From Demequina phytophila (GTDB lineage Bacteria > Actinomycetota > Actinomycetes > Actinomycetales > Demequinaceae), in assembly GCF_000971135.1 (NCBI RefSeq), contig NZ_BBLW01000001.1, forward strand, positions 62,001-126,000: a DNA stretch of 64,000 nucleotides. Direction: 5' to 3'. Shown here one piece after another: positions 1-9,060 of the stretch; the stretch's first letter is position 1, and every line of letters starts with the position of its first letter. A program made the translations under genes and the position numbers. The notes under the pieces are model-generated. The model worked only from the letters and a program-made list of their open reading frames with translations. It made no database searches and was not told the DNA's origin.

Positions 1-354
1 GTCGAGGATCCGCACGTCCACTCCGGCATGCCGCAGCAGCCACCACGCGCGCGCGGCGCCGAAGCCGTGGCCCGCGTCGTAGACCACCACGGCGTCGCCG
101 TCCTCGAGGCCCCACCGGCGCGCGGCCGCCTCGAGCGCGTCTCGCGGCGGCAGCGGGTGGCGGCCGCGCCTCGGGTCGCCGATGTCCGCGAGCTCGGTGT
201 CGAGGTCCACGTACACGGCGCCAGGGAGGTGCCCGGCGGCGTGGTCGGCGAGGCCGTTCGGCTGCGCGAGCGACCAGCGCACGTCGAGCAGTCGAGGTGG
301 GGCGGACGATGCGAGGGCCGCGTCCAGCTCGGATGCGGAGATCAGCACGGTCAT
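1..354 (-). CDS. Sulfurtransferase (rhodanese family), N-terminal part
   Basis: The visible 118 codons, cut by the window edge, form a rhodanese-type domain of the thiosulfate/3-mercaptopyruvate sulfurtransferase family, which moves sulfur from a donor to cyanide or a thiol acceptor in the cytoplasm. Family hallmarks are LLDVRWSL near the N-terminus, then HLPGAVYVDLDTELAD, and then VVVYDAGHGFGAARAWWLLR, with W in the DxRW segment. The start is ATG at 352-354, preceded by a strong GAGGAGG ribosome site. The catalytic cysteine lies in the missing C-terminal half, so the subtype cannot be fixed. The ORF contains one copy of the dispersed GGACGATGC word (304-312), read as Ala-Ser-Ser. It lies downstream of ileS on the same strand, 124 bases away, so an independent promoter is possible. 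Confidence 0.85.
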   Translation of the reverse strand, partial: MTVLISASELDAALASSAPPRLLDVRWSLAQPNGLADHAAGHLPGAVYVDLDTELADIGDPRRGRHPLPPRDALEAAARRWGLEDGDAVVVYDAGHGFGAARAWWLLRHAGVDVRILD

Positions 355-478
355 GGTTTCCTCCTCGGCGCGCTTCGCTCAGCACGGTATCGAATCCGAC
401 ACCCCGACGGATCGAGGCCGGAGCCTGCGATCGCCGGGGTGTCGCGCGCGAAACCGTGCGGAGCGAACTGGCGGACGG

Positions 479-3400
479 TCAGGCCTTGGCCACCCGGACG
501 GACTGGTCGCCCTCGGACACGTGAACCTCCACCGCGAGCACCTCGCCCGCGATGAGCTCCTGGTGGGTCGCGACGGCCTCCGCGCGCTCCGCCGGCACCG
601 TCAGCGTGAGCACGATCCTGTCGGACACGTTGAGACCCGCGGACTTGCGCTCGTCCTGGATGGCGCGGATGAGGTCGCGCGCGAAGCCCTCGGCCTCGAG
701 CTCGGGCGTGATATCGGTGTGCAGCAGCACGAACCCGCCGCTCGGCAGCACCGCCGCCGTGACGTCCGCGGACCCGATCACGGTCTCGAGCTCGTACTCG
801 CCCTCGACCAGAGCGATGCCTCCGGACACCACCTGACCCGACGCGTCCGACCAGTCGCCGGTCTTCGAGCCCTTGATGGCCGCCTGGACGTCCTTGCCGA
901 TGCGCGGGCCGGCCGCGCGGGCGTTGACGGTGAGGCGACGCTCGACGGGGTTCGCGTCGGTGAACGCGGACACGGTGACCAGCGACACGGCCTTGACGTT
1001 GAGCTCCGACGCGATGAGGCCCGCGTAGTCCTCCAGCGCCTCCGGAGCGGACACCGCCACCTCGAGCGCGGTGAGGGGCTGCCGCACGCGGATCTGACGT
1101 GCCTTGCGCAGCGCGTGCGCCGAGGACACCACCTCGCGCACCTGGTCCATCACCTCGCCCAGCGAGTCGTCGGCCCACGCGGCGGGCGCGACCGGGTAGT
1201 CGGTGAGGTGAACCGACCGCTCTCCGGTCAGGCCCCGGTAGATCTCCTCGGAGATCAGCGGCAGCAGCGGCGCCGCGAGACGCGTCAGGGTCACGAGCAC
1301 CGTGTACAGCGTGTCGAACGCGTCCTGGTCCTCGTCCCAGAAGCGGTCGCGCTGCGTGCGGACGTACCAGTTGGTGAGCAGGTCCATGTAGACGCGCAGC
1401 GACTCCGACGCGCCCGGCACGTCGAACGCCTCCATCTGCGCGGTGACCTCGGTCACCAGGTCCGCGGTCTTGGCCAGCACGTACCGGTCCATCACGGGCA
1501 GCGCGGCGACCCGTGCATCGTCCACCTCCACGCCCAGGACCCCCTCGCCCGACCGGGCGGCACCCGCGTAGAGCGTGAAGAAGTAGTACGTGGACCACAG
1601 CGGCAGCAGCACCTGGCGGACGCCCTCGCGGATGCCCTCCTCGGTGACGATGAGGTTGCCGCCGCGCAGGATCGGCGAGGACATGAGGAACCAGCGCATC
1701 GCGTCGGAGCCGTCGCGGTGGAACACCTCGTTGACGTCCGGGTAGTTGCGCAGCGACTTGGACATCTTGCGGCCGTCGGAGCCGAGCACGATGCCGTGCG
1801 ACACGCACGTCTTGAACGCCGGGCGGTCGAACAGCGCGGTCGCGAGGACGTGCATGACGTAGAACCAGCCGCGCGTCTGCCCGATGTACTCGACGATGAA
1901 GTCGGCCGGGTTGTGCCCGTCGAACCAGTCGCGGTTCTCGAACGGGTAGTGCACCTGCGCGAACGGCATCGAGCCCGAGTCGAACCACACGTCGAACACG
2001 TCGGGGATGCGGCGCATGGTCGCCTTGCCGGACGGGTCATCCGGGTGGGGCCGGGTGAGGTCGTCGATGAAGGGACGATGCAGGTTCGGCTCTCCCTTGT
2101 CGTCCAGCGGGACGCGGCCGAAGTCCCGCTCGAGCTCCTCGAGCGAGCCGTACACGTCGGTGCGCGGGAAGGCCGGGTCGTCAGAGACCCACACCGGGAT
2201 GGGCGTGCCGAAGTACCGGTTGCGCGAGATCGACCAGTCACGGGCGCCCTCGAGCCACTTGCCGAACTGGCCGTGCTTGATGTGCTCGGGCACCCACGTG
2301 ATGTCCTCGTTGAGCTCGACCATGCGGTCGCGGAACTGCGTCACGCCGATGAACCACGAGCCCACGGCGCGGTAGATCAAGGGGTTGCGGCAGCGCCAGC
2401 AGTGCGGGTAGCTGTGGTCGTACGTCTCGTGACGCAGGACGATGCCCGCCTCCTTGAGGTCCGCGATCACCTGCGGGTTCGCGTCGAAGACCTGCTGGCC
2501 CTCGTACTGCGGGAACTCCGACGTGAAGCGGCCCTTGGAGTCGATCGGGATGACGGGCTCGATGCCGGCCTCCTGGCAGGCGATCATGTCGTCCTCACCG
2601 AAGGCGGGCGCGAGGTGGACGATGCCGGTGCCGTCCTCGGTCGACACGTAGTCGGCCGTGAGGACCTGGTGGACGTTGTCGCGGTCCGCGTACGTGGAGA
2701 ACGGCGCCCGGTAGCGGCGGCCGGTGAGGTCGCGGCCCAGCACGGTGCCGACGATCTGGGCGTGCTCGGGAGCGGGGACCTCACCCTCGGGCGCGAGCGC
2801 GCCCAGCTCACGGGCGTACGCGCCCACGCGGGCCTTGGCGAGAACGATGCGCGAGCCCGCGAACGCGGACTCCGAGCCCGGCTCGACCACGGCGTACTCG
2901 ATCTCCGGGCCCACCGCGGCGGCGAGGTTGCTGGGCAGGGTCCACGGCGTGGTGGTCCACACGATGAGGCTCTCGCCCGACGGGCGGCCGAACTCGTCGA
3001 GCAGCGGGAACAGCACGGTGAGGGCGGGGTCCTGGCGCATCGCGTAGACGTCGTCGTCCATGCGCAGCTCGTGGTTGGACAGCGGGGTCTCGTCGCGCCA
3101 GCAGTACGGCAGCACGCGGAAGCCCTCGTACGCGAGGCCCTTGTCGTACAGCGACTTGAAGGCCCAGATGACGGACTCCATGAAGGTCACGTCGAGCGTC
3201 TTGTAGTCGTTCTCGAAGTCCACCCAGCGCGCCTGGCGGGTGACGTACTGCTCCCACTCCTTGGTGTACTTCAGCACCGACTGCTGGCACGCGTCGTTGA
3301 ACGCCGCGATGCCCATCTCCTCGATCTGCGACTTGTCGGTGATGCCGAGCACGCGCTCCGCCTCGAGCTCCGCGGGCAGGCCGTGCGTGTCCCAGCCGAA

Positions 3401-3706
3401 CCGACGCTCGACGCGCTTGCCGCGCATGGTCTCGAAGCGCGGCACCACGTCCTTGGCGTAGCCGGTGAGCAGGTGGCCGTAGTGCGGCAGGCCGTTGGCG
3501 AACGGCGGTCCGTCGTAGAACACGAACTCGTTGTTGCCGTCCTCGGTCTGCGCGGGACGGTTGTCGATCGACGCCTGGAACGTCTTGTCCGCCTCCCAGT
3601 ACGCGAGCACGTCCGTCTCGATGGACGGGAGGTGCGGCGACGGCGGCACCTCGGCGCGCGTGTCACGGTCGGGGGTGCGGTGAAGGGGATAGCGCGCGGC
3701 GGTCAT
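479..3706 (-). CDS. ileS: Isoleucine--tRNA ligase (eukaryotic-like type)
   Basis: This cytoplasmic class I aminoacyl-tRNA synthetase charges tRNA-Ile with isoleucine and edits valine. The 1075-residue protein has the HIGH signature as HYGH at about residues 75-78 and KMSKS at about 642-646. Between them lie the inserted editing domain ([16 protein letters not shown]) and [16 protein letters not shown]; a C-terminal anticodon domain follows. The sequence pattern is that of the eukaryotic-like IleRS branch common in actinobacteria, a branch known for low mupirocin sensitivity; resistance itself is inferred. The start [10 protein letters not shown] was chosen because AGAGGA lies just upstream and the reading frame before it belongs to the T-box leader. 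The gene is single, with expression governed by that leader. Confidence 0.97.
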   Translation of the reverse strand: MTAARYPLHRTPDRDTRAEVPPSPHLPSIETDVLAYWEADKTFQASIDNRPAQTEDGNNEFVFYDGPPFANGLPHYGHLLTGYAKDVVPRFETMRGKRVERRFGWDTHGLPAELEAERVLGITDKSQIEEMGIAAFNDACQQSVLKYTKEWEQYVTRQARWVDFENDYKTLDVTFMESVIWAFKSLYDKGLAYEGFRVLPYCWRDETPLSNHELRMDDDVYAMRQDPALTVLFPLLDEFGRPSGESLIVWTTTPWTLPSNLAAAVGPEIEYAVVEPGSESAFAGSRIVLAKARVGAYARELGALAPEGEVPAPEHAQIVGTVLGRDLTGRRYRAPFSTYADRDNVHQVLTADYVSTEDGTGIVHLAPAFGEDDMIACQEAGIEPVIPIDSKGRFTSEFPQYEGQQVFDANPQVIADLKEAGIVLRHETYDHSYPHCWRCRNPLIYRAVGSWFIGVTQFRDRMVELNEDITWVPEHIKHGQFGKWLEGARDWSISRNRYFGTPIPVWVSDDPAFPRTDVYGSLEELERDFGRVPLDDKGEPNLHRPFIDDLTRPHPDDPSGKATMRRIPDVFDVWFDSGSMPFAQVHYPFENRDWFDGHNPADFIVEYIGQTRGWFYVMHVLATALFDRPAFKTCVSHGIVLGSDGRKMSKSLRNYPDVNEVFHRDGSDAMRWFLMSSPILRGGNLIVTEEGIREGVRQVLLPLWSTYYFFTLYAGAARSGEGVLGVEVDDARVAALPVMDRYVLAKTADLVTEVTAQMEAFDVPGASESLRVYMDLLTNWYVRTQRDRFWDEDQDAFDTLYTVLVTLTRLAAPLLPLISEEIYRGLTGERSVHLTDYPVAPAAWADDSLGEVMDQVREVVSSAHALRKARQIRVRQPLTALEVAVSAPEALEDYAGLIASELNVKAVSLVTVSAFTDANPVERRLTVNARAAGPRIGKDVQAAIKGSKTGDWSDASGQVVSGGIALVEGEYELETVIGSADVTAAVLPSGGFVLLHTDITPELEAEGFARDLIRAIQDERKSAGLNVSDRIVLTLTVPAERAEAVATHQELIAGEVLAVEVHVSEGDQSVRVAKA

Positions 3707-3930
3707 GCGGTCCTCTGCGGTGGTCCAGTGTCTCGACTGCGAGGACGCCCCGCCCCGAGGGACGATGCGCGGTACCACCCCGCTTGCCGCTCACCCGGGT
3801 GGGTGGACGACCGCTCGTAGTCGCTGTGACGGGCTGCCCGTGCGGTTCTACTGGGGCCGAGGCCCGTTCTTCCGCAAGCTCACCGGTGATGGCCGGGTCG
3901 ACGCTGCTGCGAGGAAGTCTACCCGTGCGC
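3707..3930 (-). promoter_or_regulatory. T-box leader of ileS, isoleucine-specific
   Basis: Read on the minus strand, the leader contains the diagnostic T-box GGGTGGTACCGCG (3768-3780), which pairs with the uncharged tRNA acceptor end. Upstream is a specifier region GGCCATCACCGGTGAGCTT followed by CGGAAGAACGGG; the ATC isoleucine codon is at 3888-3890. This matches the compact T-boxes placed before actinobacterial ileS, which generally act on translation initiation rather than termination. The leader's 5' end is estimated, because no promoter was located with confidence. A copy of the dispersed word GGGACGATGC (as GCATCGTCCC on the transcript) directly follows the T-box, where T-box RNAs often carry a CGTCCC arm. 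Confidence 0.9.
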
Positions 3931-4059
3931 TCCCAGGACCGTCACCCCGCGGCAGCCAGTCGCCCACCGCAACCCGACCGCCCGACCTGCGCGGCGCATC
4001 GTCCCGTCGCAGACTGGAACGGAACCCGACGACGGCGCCGGGCGGAGAGGGAGCGGACC

Positions 4060-4395
4060 ATGCCCAAGTACGTGTTCATCTATCACGCACCCCCGATGCC
4101 GGCGGATGCCGAGCCACCCGCGCCCGAGCAGGTCCAGGAGATGATGGACGCCTGGTACGGCTGGGCGCGGAGCGTGGGAGACGGCCTGATCGACCTCGGC
4201 ACGCCGCTGTCCGGCGGCGTCCGCGTCACCCCCGACGGCGTCGCCATGTCGGACCTGCAGGTCGCCGGCTACTCGATCCTCGAGGCGGACAACCGGGACG
4301 CGGCGGTCGCGCTCGCGCAGTCGCATCCGCACCTCGGCATGGCCGACGGCTGCGTGATCGAGGTCCACGAGGCGGAGCCGCTCCCGGGCAGCTGA
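4060..4395 (+). CDS. YCII-family protein
   Basis: A 111-residue cytoplasmic protein of the YCII/DGPF-related family, a dimeric ferredoxin-like fold whose members mostly have unknown roles. The opening MPKYVFIYHAPPMP, the central GTPLSGG, and ILEADNRDAAVALAQSHPHL followed by VIEVHEAEPL fit the family. The start is ATG at 4060 with AGAGGGAG a few bases upstream. The gene lies divergently from ileS and upstream of two glyoxalase-fold genes read in the same direction. In many actinobacteria YCII proteins sit beside ECF sigma-70 genes; none is adjacent here, so the context gives no function. Confidence 0.8.
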   Translation: MPKYVFIYHAPPMPADAEPPAPEQVQEMMDAWYGWARSVGDGLIDLGTPLSGGVRVTPDGVAMSDLQVAGYSILEADNRDAAVALAQSHPHLGMADGCVIEVHEAEPLPGS

Positions 4396-4510
4396 CGCCG
4401 CCCGCCCCGCCGCCCAGCGAACACGCACGCCCGGGCGCACACTGAATGAAGTGCGGCGTTGCGCTGCGCGCCCGACGCCGCGCGTCCCCGCAGGCGCGCC
4501 GGAGGCCACC

Positions 4511-4885
4511 ATGCTCAAGGACAACGTCGCGACCGCGTGCTTCTCGACGGACTCGATCGCGAAGACCAAGGAGTTCTACGTCGACACGCTCGGCATCCCG
4601 CTCTTCATGGAGCAGGAGGACACCGTGGTGCTTCAGTTCGCCGACGGGACCCGTGCGCTCATCTATCTCAAGGAGGACCACGTCCCCGCCGCCCACACGG
4701 TGCTCGTGCTGTCGGGCAAGGACGTCGCCGCGGAGGTCGCGGACCTCAAGGCCAAGGGCGTCACGTTCGCCGACCTCCCGTACACGGACGAGGACGGGAT
4801 CGCGCGCGACGAGAACATGCCGCCGACTGCGTGGTTCCAGGACCCGGCCGGCAACTGGATCGCCGTCGGCGAGATGCCGGCCTGA
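4511..4885 (+). CDS. VOC (glyoxalase/bleomycin-resistance fold) protein, copy 1
   Basis: A 124-residue vicinal-oxygen-chelate protein. The pattern FSTDSIAKTKEFYVDTLGIPL at the N-terminus and TAWFQDPAGNWIAVGE at the C-terminus is typical of single-domain VOC proteins, which dimerise to bind a metal and act on or sequester small molecules. The start ATG at 4511 follows GGAGG by five bases; an upstream in-frame start lacks a ribosome site. The next gene, 18 bases downstream, encodes a clear paralogue with the same FSTDS and TDEDGIARD segments, so the pair looks like a tandem duplication. Substrate unknown. Confidence 0.85.
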   Translation: MLKDNVATACFSTDSIAKTKEFYVDTLGIPLFMEQEDTVVLQFADGTRALIYLKEDHVPAAHTVLVLSGKDVAAEVADLKAKGVTFADLPYTDEDGIARDENMPPTAWFQDPAGNWIAVGEMPA

Positions 4886-4903
4886 CCCCGCGAGGAGACG
4901 CAC

Positions 4904-5305
4904 ATGCTCAACCAAGGGACCGCCTTCGGTAGCTTCTCGACGGACTCGGTCGAGAAGGCGCGCGACTTCTACGGCAGCACGCTGGGCCTCGACGTGAGGT
5001 ACTACAACGACGAGGGCATGGGGCCCATGCTCCGCCTCATGCACCCCGGCGGCGGCACCACGCTCGTGTACGAGAAGGCGGACCACACGCCCGCCTCGCA
5101 CACGGTCCTCAACTTCGCGGTCGACGACTTCGAGTCCGCGGTCGAGCAGCTCAAGGGCAAGGGCATCACGTTCGAGAAGCTCGAATGGACCGACGAGGAC
5201 GGCATCGCGCGCGACCCCGAGGGCCGCATGCCCGCCACCGCGTGGTTCCGCGACCCGGCCGAGAACTGGATCTGCCTCATGGAGGCCGACGGCATCGACG
5301 AGTGA
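4904..5305 (+). CDS. VOC (glyoxalase fold) protein, copy 2
   Basis: A 133-residue VOC protein paralogous to the preceding gene: FSTDSVEKARDFYGSTLGLDV at the start, WTDEDGIARD in the middle and TAWFRDPAENWICLMEADG near the end. It keeps Glu in the C-terminal strand (CLMEADG), a frequent metal ligand in the family. The ribosome site GAGGAG precedes the ATG at 4904. The two genes are probably co-transcribed. A dispersed GGGACGATGCGCGG element (from 5316) fills part of the short gap between this gene and the DUF885 gene. No substrate can be deduced. Confidence 0.85.
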   Translation: MLNQGTAFGSFSTDSVEKARDFYGSTLGLDVRYYNDEGMGPMLRLMHPGGGTTLVYEKADHTPASHTVLNFAVDDFESAVEQLKGKGITFEKLEWTDEDGIARDPEGRMPATAWFRDPAENWICLMEADGIDE

Positions 5306-5342
5306 CGACGCACCAGGGACGATGCGCGGGTAGCGTGCTCGC

Positions 5343-6980
5343 ATGACCGACCTGACCGCGCTCGCCGACGAGTACTACGCCTACGCGATGTCCCTCAGCC
5401 CGCTCGACCTCATGTGGGACGGGCGGCTCGAGCATCTCGCGGAGTGGAACGACGTGTCCGTCGAGGGACGCGCCGCCGCGCACGAGCGGCTCATGGCGTT
5501 CGCGCGTGCCGCCGAGGCGATCGACGTGGGCGCCGACCTGCAGGCGCTCGCGCTGCGCGACTCGGTGGCGTCGCACGCCCGCTCCTCCGCGCTGCACCTC
5601 GGGTGGGAGCCCGAGCTGCTCCACCTCAACCCGACCATGGGCGCGTGGGAGAACGTGCTGTCCTTCATCGACGCGTTCCCCCTGCGCTCCGCGGAACACG
5701 GCGAGGACTACCTCACCAAGCTGCGCCACCTCCCCCGCTTCCTCGACGACCTCATGGACGTCGCCGAGGACGCCGCGGCGGAGGGCCGGGTCGCGCTCGA
5801 GCGGCACCTCCTCGACACGGCACGCTCGGCGGAGGGATACCTGCGCGACGCGCACGCGGGCGACGACCGCCTGCTCGCGCAGGCACCGCCGAGCGAGGTG
5901 GACGATGCGGCGGCGGCCGCGTGGGTCGCGGAGCGTGACCGCGTGGTCGCCGAGGTGGTCCACCCGGGCGTGGCCCGCTTCGCGGACAGGCTGCGGTCGC
6001 TCGCCGATCGCGGGCTGCCGGACTCCACACCGGGGCTGGTGCACCTCGCGGGCGGCGCCGCGGTGTACCGCGACCGCATGTGGTCGCACCTGCAGCTCGA
6101 CGTGACCCCTGAGGAGGTCCACCGGCTGGGGCTCGACACCGTGGCGCGGCTCGAGGACGAGTACCGGCAGATCGCGGGCCCGCTGCTCGGGACCACGGAC
6201 ATCACCGAGATCTACGCGCGCCTGCGCGACGACGAGTCGCTCCGGTACACGCGGGCCGAGGACGTCATCCGTGACGCGGAGGCGGCGCTGGCCCGTGCCG
6301 AGGAGGCCGCGCCGGCGTGGTTCGCGCGGCTCCCCCGGTCGCGGTGCGTGGGTCACGCGACGGACTTCGGAGCGATGGCGTACTACTCGGCGCCCGTGCC
6401 GGAGACGGGCAAGGAGGGCGACTTCTTCTTCAAGACCTCCGACCCGCACGCATGGGCGACCTACGAGCTCGAGGCGATCGCGTATCACGAGGCCGTTCCC
6501 GGCCATCACCTGCAGTGCGCGCTTCACGCGGAGGACGAGTCGCTTCACCGGGTCCAGCGCGAGTTCGGGTCCACCGCGTACGGCGAGGGCTGGGGCCTCT
6601 ACACCGAGCGCCTCGCCGACGAGATGGGCCTGTACACCTCGGACCTGTCCCGCGTGGGCATGCTGAGCGCGGACTCCCTGCGCGCGTGCCGCCTGGTGGT
6701 CGACACCGGCATCCACGCGGTCGGCTGGAGCCGCGATCAGGCGATCGATTACTGCCTCGCGCACTCGCCGCTGGACCGCCACCACGTCGAGCAGGAGGTC
6801 GACCGCTACATCGGGCTGCCGGGCCAGGCGCTCGCGTACATGGTCGGACGGCTCGAGATCCTCGCGATCCGTGCGGAGGCGGAGCGCCGGCCCGGCTTCG
6901 ACATCCGCGCGTTCCACGACGCGGTGCTCGGCTACGGGGCGGTGCCCCTCGCGACCCTGCGGCGGCTCGTGCTCGGGTGA
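5343..6980 (+). CDS. DUF885 family protein (putative metallopeptidase-like)
   Basis: A 545-residue protein of the DUF885 family, common in actinobacteria and thought to be related to zinc metallopeptidases. The central hallmark is EAIAYHEAVPGHHLQCALH at about residues 376-394, which places HE and a following HH as candidate metal ligands (H382, E383, H388, H389). GEGWGLYTERLADEMG follows and supplies another conserved Glu. No signal peptide is visible, so it is expected to be cytoplasmic. The start ATG at 5343 is the first codon of a long clean frame, and the dispersed word ends 18 bases upstream. It stands alone between the VOC pair and a lipoprotein gene. The enzymatic activity of the family is not established. 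Confidence 0.85.
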   Translation: MTDLTALADEYYAYAMSLSPLDLMWDGRLEHLAEWNDVSVEGRAAAHERLMAFARAAEAIDVGADLQALALRDSVASHARSSALHLGWEPELLHLNPTMGAWENVLSFIDAFPLRSAEHGEDYLTKLRHLPRFLDDLMDVAEDAAAEGRVALERHLLDTARSAEGYLRDAHAGDDRLLAQAPPSEVDDAAAAAWVAERDRVVAEVVHPGVARFADRLRSLADRGLPDSTPGLVHLAGGAAVYRDRMWSHLQLDVTPEEVHRLGLDTVARLEDEYRQIAGPLLGTTDITEIYARLRDDESLRYTRAEDVIRDAEAALARAEEAAPAWFARLPRSRCVGHATDFGAMAYYSAPVPETGKEGDFFFKTSDPHAWATYELEAIAYHEAVPGHHLQCALHAEDESLHRVQREFGSTAYGEGWGLYTERLADEMGLYTSDLSRVGMLSADSLRACRLVVDTGIHAVGWSRDQAIDYCLAHSPLDRHHVEQEVDRYIGLPGQALAYMVGRLEILAIRAEAERRPGFDIRAFHDAVLGYGAVPLATLRRLVLG

Positions 6981-7017
6981 CCCGAGCATCGTTCCCCTGG
7001 GCGGGCGGTACCCCCCG

Positions 7018-7076
7018 GGGTAGGCACATTGTTATGAGAGTGTCAATTTTTACAACCTGGTGAGGCGTGCCTACCC
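7018..7076. promoter_or_regulatory. Inverted repeat in an AT-rich promoter region before the lipoprotein gene
   Basis: The gap 6981-7086 contains an unusually AT-rich stretch (7028-7056) bracketed by perfect inverted arms GGGTAGGCAC (7018-7027) and GTGCCTACCC (7067-7076). The right arm region TGAGGCGTGCCTACCCTGG matches about 12 of 19 positions of the DtxR/IdeR iron-box consensus, which is suggestive only. The placement immediately before the coding start suggests an operator for the sugar-dehydrogenase-like lipoprotein. The regulator is unknown. Confidence 0.4.
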
Positions 7077-7086
7077 TGGTGCGGTT

Positions 7087-8256
7087 ATGTCGCTCCGCCC
7101 TCGCATCGCCGCGCTCGCCTGCCTGATCCCGCTCACGCTGTCCGCGTGCTCGTCCAGCTCGGACGGCGAGCCGACTCCCAGCGCGTCCCGGATCATCTCC
7201 GGCACCACGCCGACCGCGTCCGAGGCGCCCGCGGCACCGACCGAGATCGGCGGCGCGGCCACCGCGACCGTGACCGCGCAGGACGTGGTCGCGACCGGCC
7301 TCGACGCGCCGTGGGCGGTCGAGCCGATGGCGGACGGCTCGCTCCTGGTGACCGAGCGCGACACCGCCTCGATCAAGCGCGTGCGCGCGGGCGTAGCGAC
7401 CACCCTGAACGGACCCGGCGCGGAGGCGCTCCGCGGCATCGTGGCCAAGAAGGGCGAGGGCGGGCTGCTCGGCCTCGCGGTGCTGTCCGGCGACACCACC
7501 TACGTGTACGCGTACGTCACGCGCGCGAAGGACAACGCGGTGGTCCGCATGCAGCTCACGGGCGACCTGCTGGGCCAGCCCACCGCGATCGTGGAGGGCA
7601 TCCCGGCCGCGAAGAACCACGACGGCGGCCGCATCGAGTTCGGCCCCGACGGCTACCTGTACATCGCGACCGGCGACGCGTCGCAGCCGCAGACGGCGCG
7701 CGACACCGGTTCGCTCGCCGGCAAGATCCTGCGCGTGGTCGCCAAGGGCGGTCCGAAGGACGGGCGCGCCGCTCCGGAGAATCCGTGGGCCAACCGTGTG
7801 TGGTCGATCGGCCACCGCAACGTCGAGGGCCTCGCGTTCGTGGCGGACGGGCGCCTCTATGCGAGCGAGCTCGGCCAGGACGCGTGGGACGAGCTCAACC
7901 TGGTCGTGGGCGGCTGCGACTACGGCTGGCCGGACTCCGAGGGTGAGGACGGGCTCCCCCTCGATGGCGTGACCGGGCCGGTCGAGACGTGGTCCCCCGA
8001 CGACGCCTCGCCGTCGGGCCTCGCCGCGACCCACGAGGCGCTCTACATGGCGTCGCTCAAGGGCGAGCGCCTGTGGCGCATCCCGCTCACCGCTGACGGC
8101 ACCGGCGAGCCCGAGGTGATCCTCGACGGGGTCGGGCGCATCCGCGACGTCGCGGTCGGCATCGACGGCAACCTCTACGTCGCGACGAACAACACCGACG
8201 GGCGCGGCGAGCCGCGCGAGGGCGACGACCGGATCCTGCGGCTCACCGTCGAGTAG
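7087..8256 (+). CDS. Lipoprotein, PQQ-dependent sugar dehydrogenase (GDH-B-like beta-propeller)
   Basis: A 389-residue exported lipoprotein. The signal sequence MSLRPRIAALACLIPLTLSAC ends in the lipobox LSAC, followed by a Ser/Thr/Pro linker to about residue 60. The rest is a six-bladed soluble glucose dehydrogenase-type propeller: GLDAPWAVEPMADGSLLVTERD, GEGGLLGLAV, KNHDGGRIEFGPDGYLYIATGD, GKILRV and SIGHRNVEGLAF. These match the family that oxidises sugars with PQQ outside the membrane, including the conserved His in NHDGG and the HRN segment. The start at 7087 was preferred over one nine codons upstream because it gives a normal lipoprotein signal. No PQQ biosynthesis genes are in the window. 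An AT-rich palindromic promoter region precedes it. Confidence 0.88.
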   Translation: MSLRPRIAALACLIPLTLSACSSSSDGEPTPSASRIISGTTPTASEAPAAPTEIGGAATATVTAQDVVATGLDAPWAVEPMADGSLLVTERDTASIKRVRAGVATTLNGPGAEALRGIVAKKGEGGLLGLAVLSGDTTYVYAYVTRAKDNAVVRMQLTGDLLGQPTAIVEGIPAAKNHDGGRIEFGPDGYLYIATGDASQPQTARDTGSLAGKILRVVAKGGPKDGRAAPENPWANRVWSIGHRNVEGLAFVADGRLYASELGQDAWDELNLVVGGCDYGWPDSEGEDGLPLDGVTGPVETWSPDDASPSGLAATHEALYMASLKGERLWRIPLTADGTGEPEVILDGVGRIRDVAVGIDGNLYVATNNTDGRGEPREGDDRILRLTVE

Positions 8257-8444
8257 GGCGGAGCTCGCGTCGGTTGGCGGGCGCCGATGCCTGACATCCC
8301 ACCTCTGGCCTGCGACGGAGTGCCGGGTTTCGGCGCGAACGGGTCTGGCGTGACTCGGGTCGGCGCCGTGCTCCGAGCCCGTGGCACACCGGGTCCTGGC
8401 GAGGGTTCGCCTCGCACCACGCGGTGCTCGCATCGCACCCTGGG

Positions 8445-8600
8445 CGTTTTCATGCACATTGGGCACGGCGAAAGCTCCGCGCGCTCACGTGGGCCCTCGC
8501 ATCGCGTGCGATGTACGCGCGAAGTGCCTAGTACAAGTCCGTCACGATCGAGGATCGACCGCTCACGGCCCCACGCCCCTGCGCAACGTGCATGAAAACG
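8445..8600. repeat. Paired inverted repeat element, copy 1 (CGTTTTCATGCAC arms)
   Basis: Two inverted arms, CGTTTTCATGCAC (8445-8457) and its complement GTGCATGAAAACG (8588-8600), bracket 130 bases with no gene. The element sits in the 383-base gap between two convergent genes. A second copy of the same architecture lies at 33903-34047, also between convergent genes. Comparing all four arms gives a wider consensus near CGCTCGSCGTTTTCATGCAC. The paired, inverted, intergenic layout resembles REP/REPIN elements. Nothing else was recognised in 8257-8639. Confidence 0.7.
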
Positions 8601-8639
8601 CCGAGCGTGGAGACACGTGCGCGCCCCGCGCGACGCGGG

Positions 8640-9008
8640 TCAGATCGGGTCCGGCAGGAGCCCCGAGAAGTCGTGCCGGCCGTCGGAACCGAACGGCACC
8701 GGTGTGGCGCTGACGATCGCGTCTCGCGGGATCGGACCGTAGAGGTGCGGGAACGCGTCCCCCGCCTCCGGCACCTCCTCGAATTCGACGCGGGCACCCA
8801 CCTTGGCCGGGTCGATGCGCAGGATCACGACGTTGCGTCCCGCGTAGAAGGCGTCCGCGACGCCCTGGACCTGTCGGGCGAGGCTGAGATGGATGAAACC
8901 CTCGTCCTCGAGCGTGCGGCCGATGGTCGACTCCGTGTACGGCTCCGTTGCCGTCGGGTCCCATTGCTCGGCGAGGGCGAGGTGGTAGACGTGGGGGATC
9001 TCGAGCAT
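8640..9008 (-). CDS. DUF952 family protein
   Basis: A 122-residue cytoplasmic protein of the DUF952 family. Conserved features are IPHVYHLALAEQWD at the N-terminus, the central EDEGFIHLS, VILRIDPAKV, and the C-terminal FPHLYGPIPRDAIVSATPVP. The fold has been compared with ADP-ribosyl-transferase-like proteins, but its biochemical role is unknown. The ATG at 9008 has only a weak ribosome site, so the start is probable rather than certain. It is convergent with the sugar-dehydrogenase lipoprotein gene and separated from it by a paired inverted repeat. Confidence 0.85.
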   Translation of the reverse strand: MLEIPHVYHLALAEQWDPTATEPYTESTIGRTLEDEGFIHLSLARQVQGVADAFYAGRNVVILRIDPAKVGARVEFEEVPEAGDAFPHLYGPIPRDAIVSATPVPFGSDGRHDFSGLLPDPI

Positions 9009-9060
9009 GCCCCCAGCGTGGCACTGGTCGCACCCGGATGCTGGGCGGCGCTCGGCGAGT

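Noticed and set aside
182-3820. Very long open frame on the plus strand across ileS
   Set aside because: It is antisense to ileS, rich in Arg, His and Val, with no family features. Long antisense frames are expected in sequence of this G+C content; the same applies to 22270-26220 (plus) and 26854-29586 (minus).
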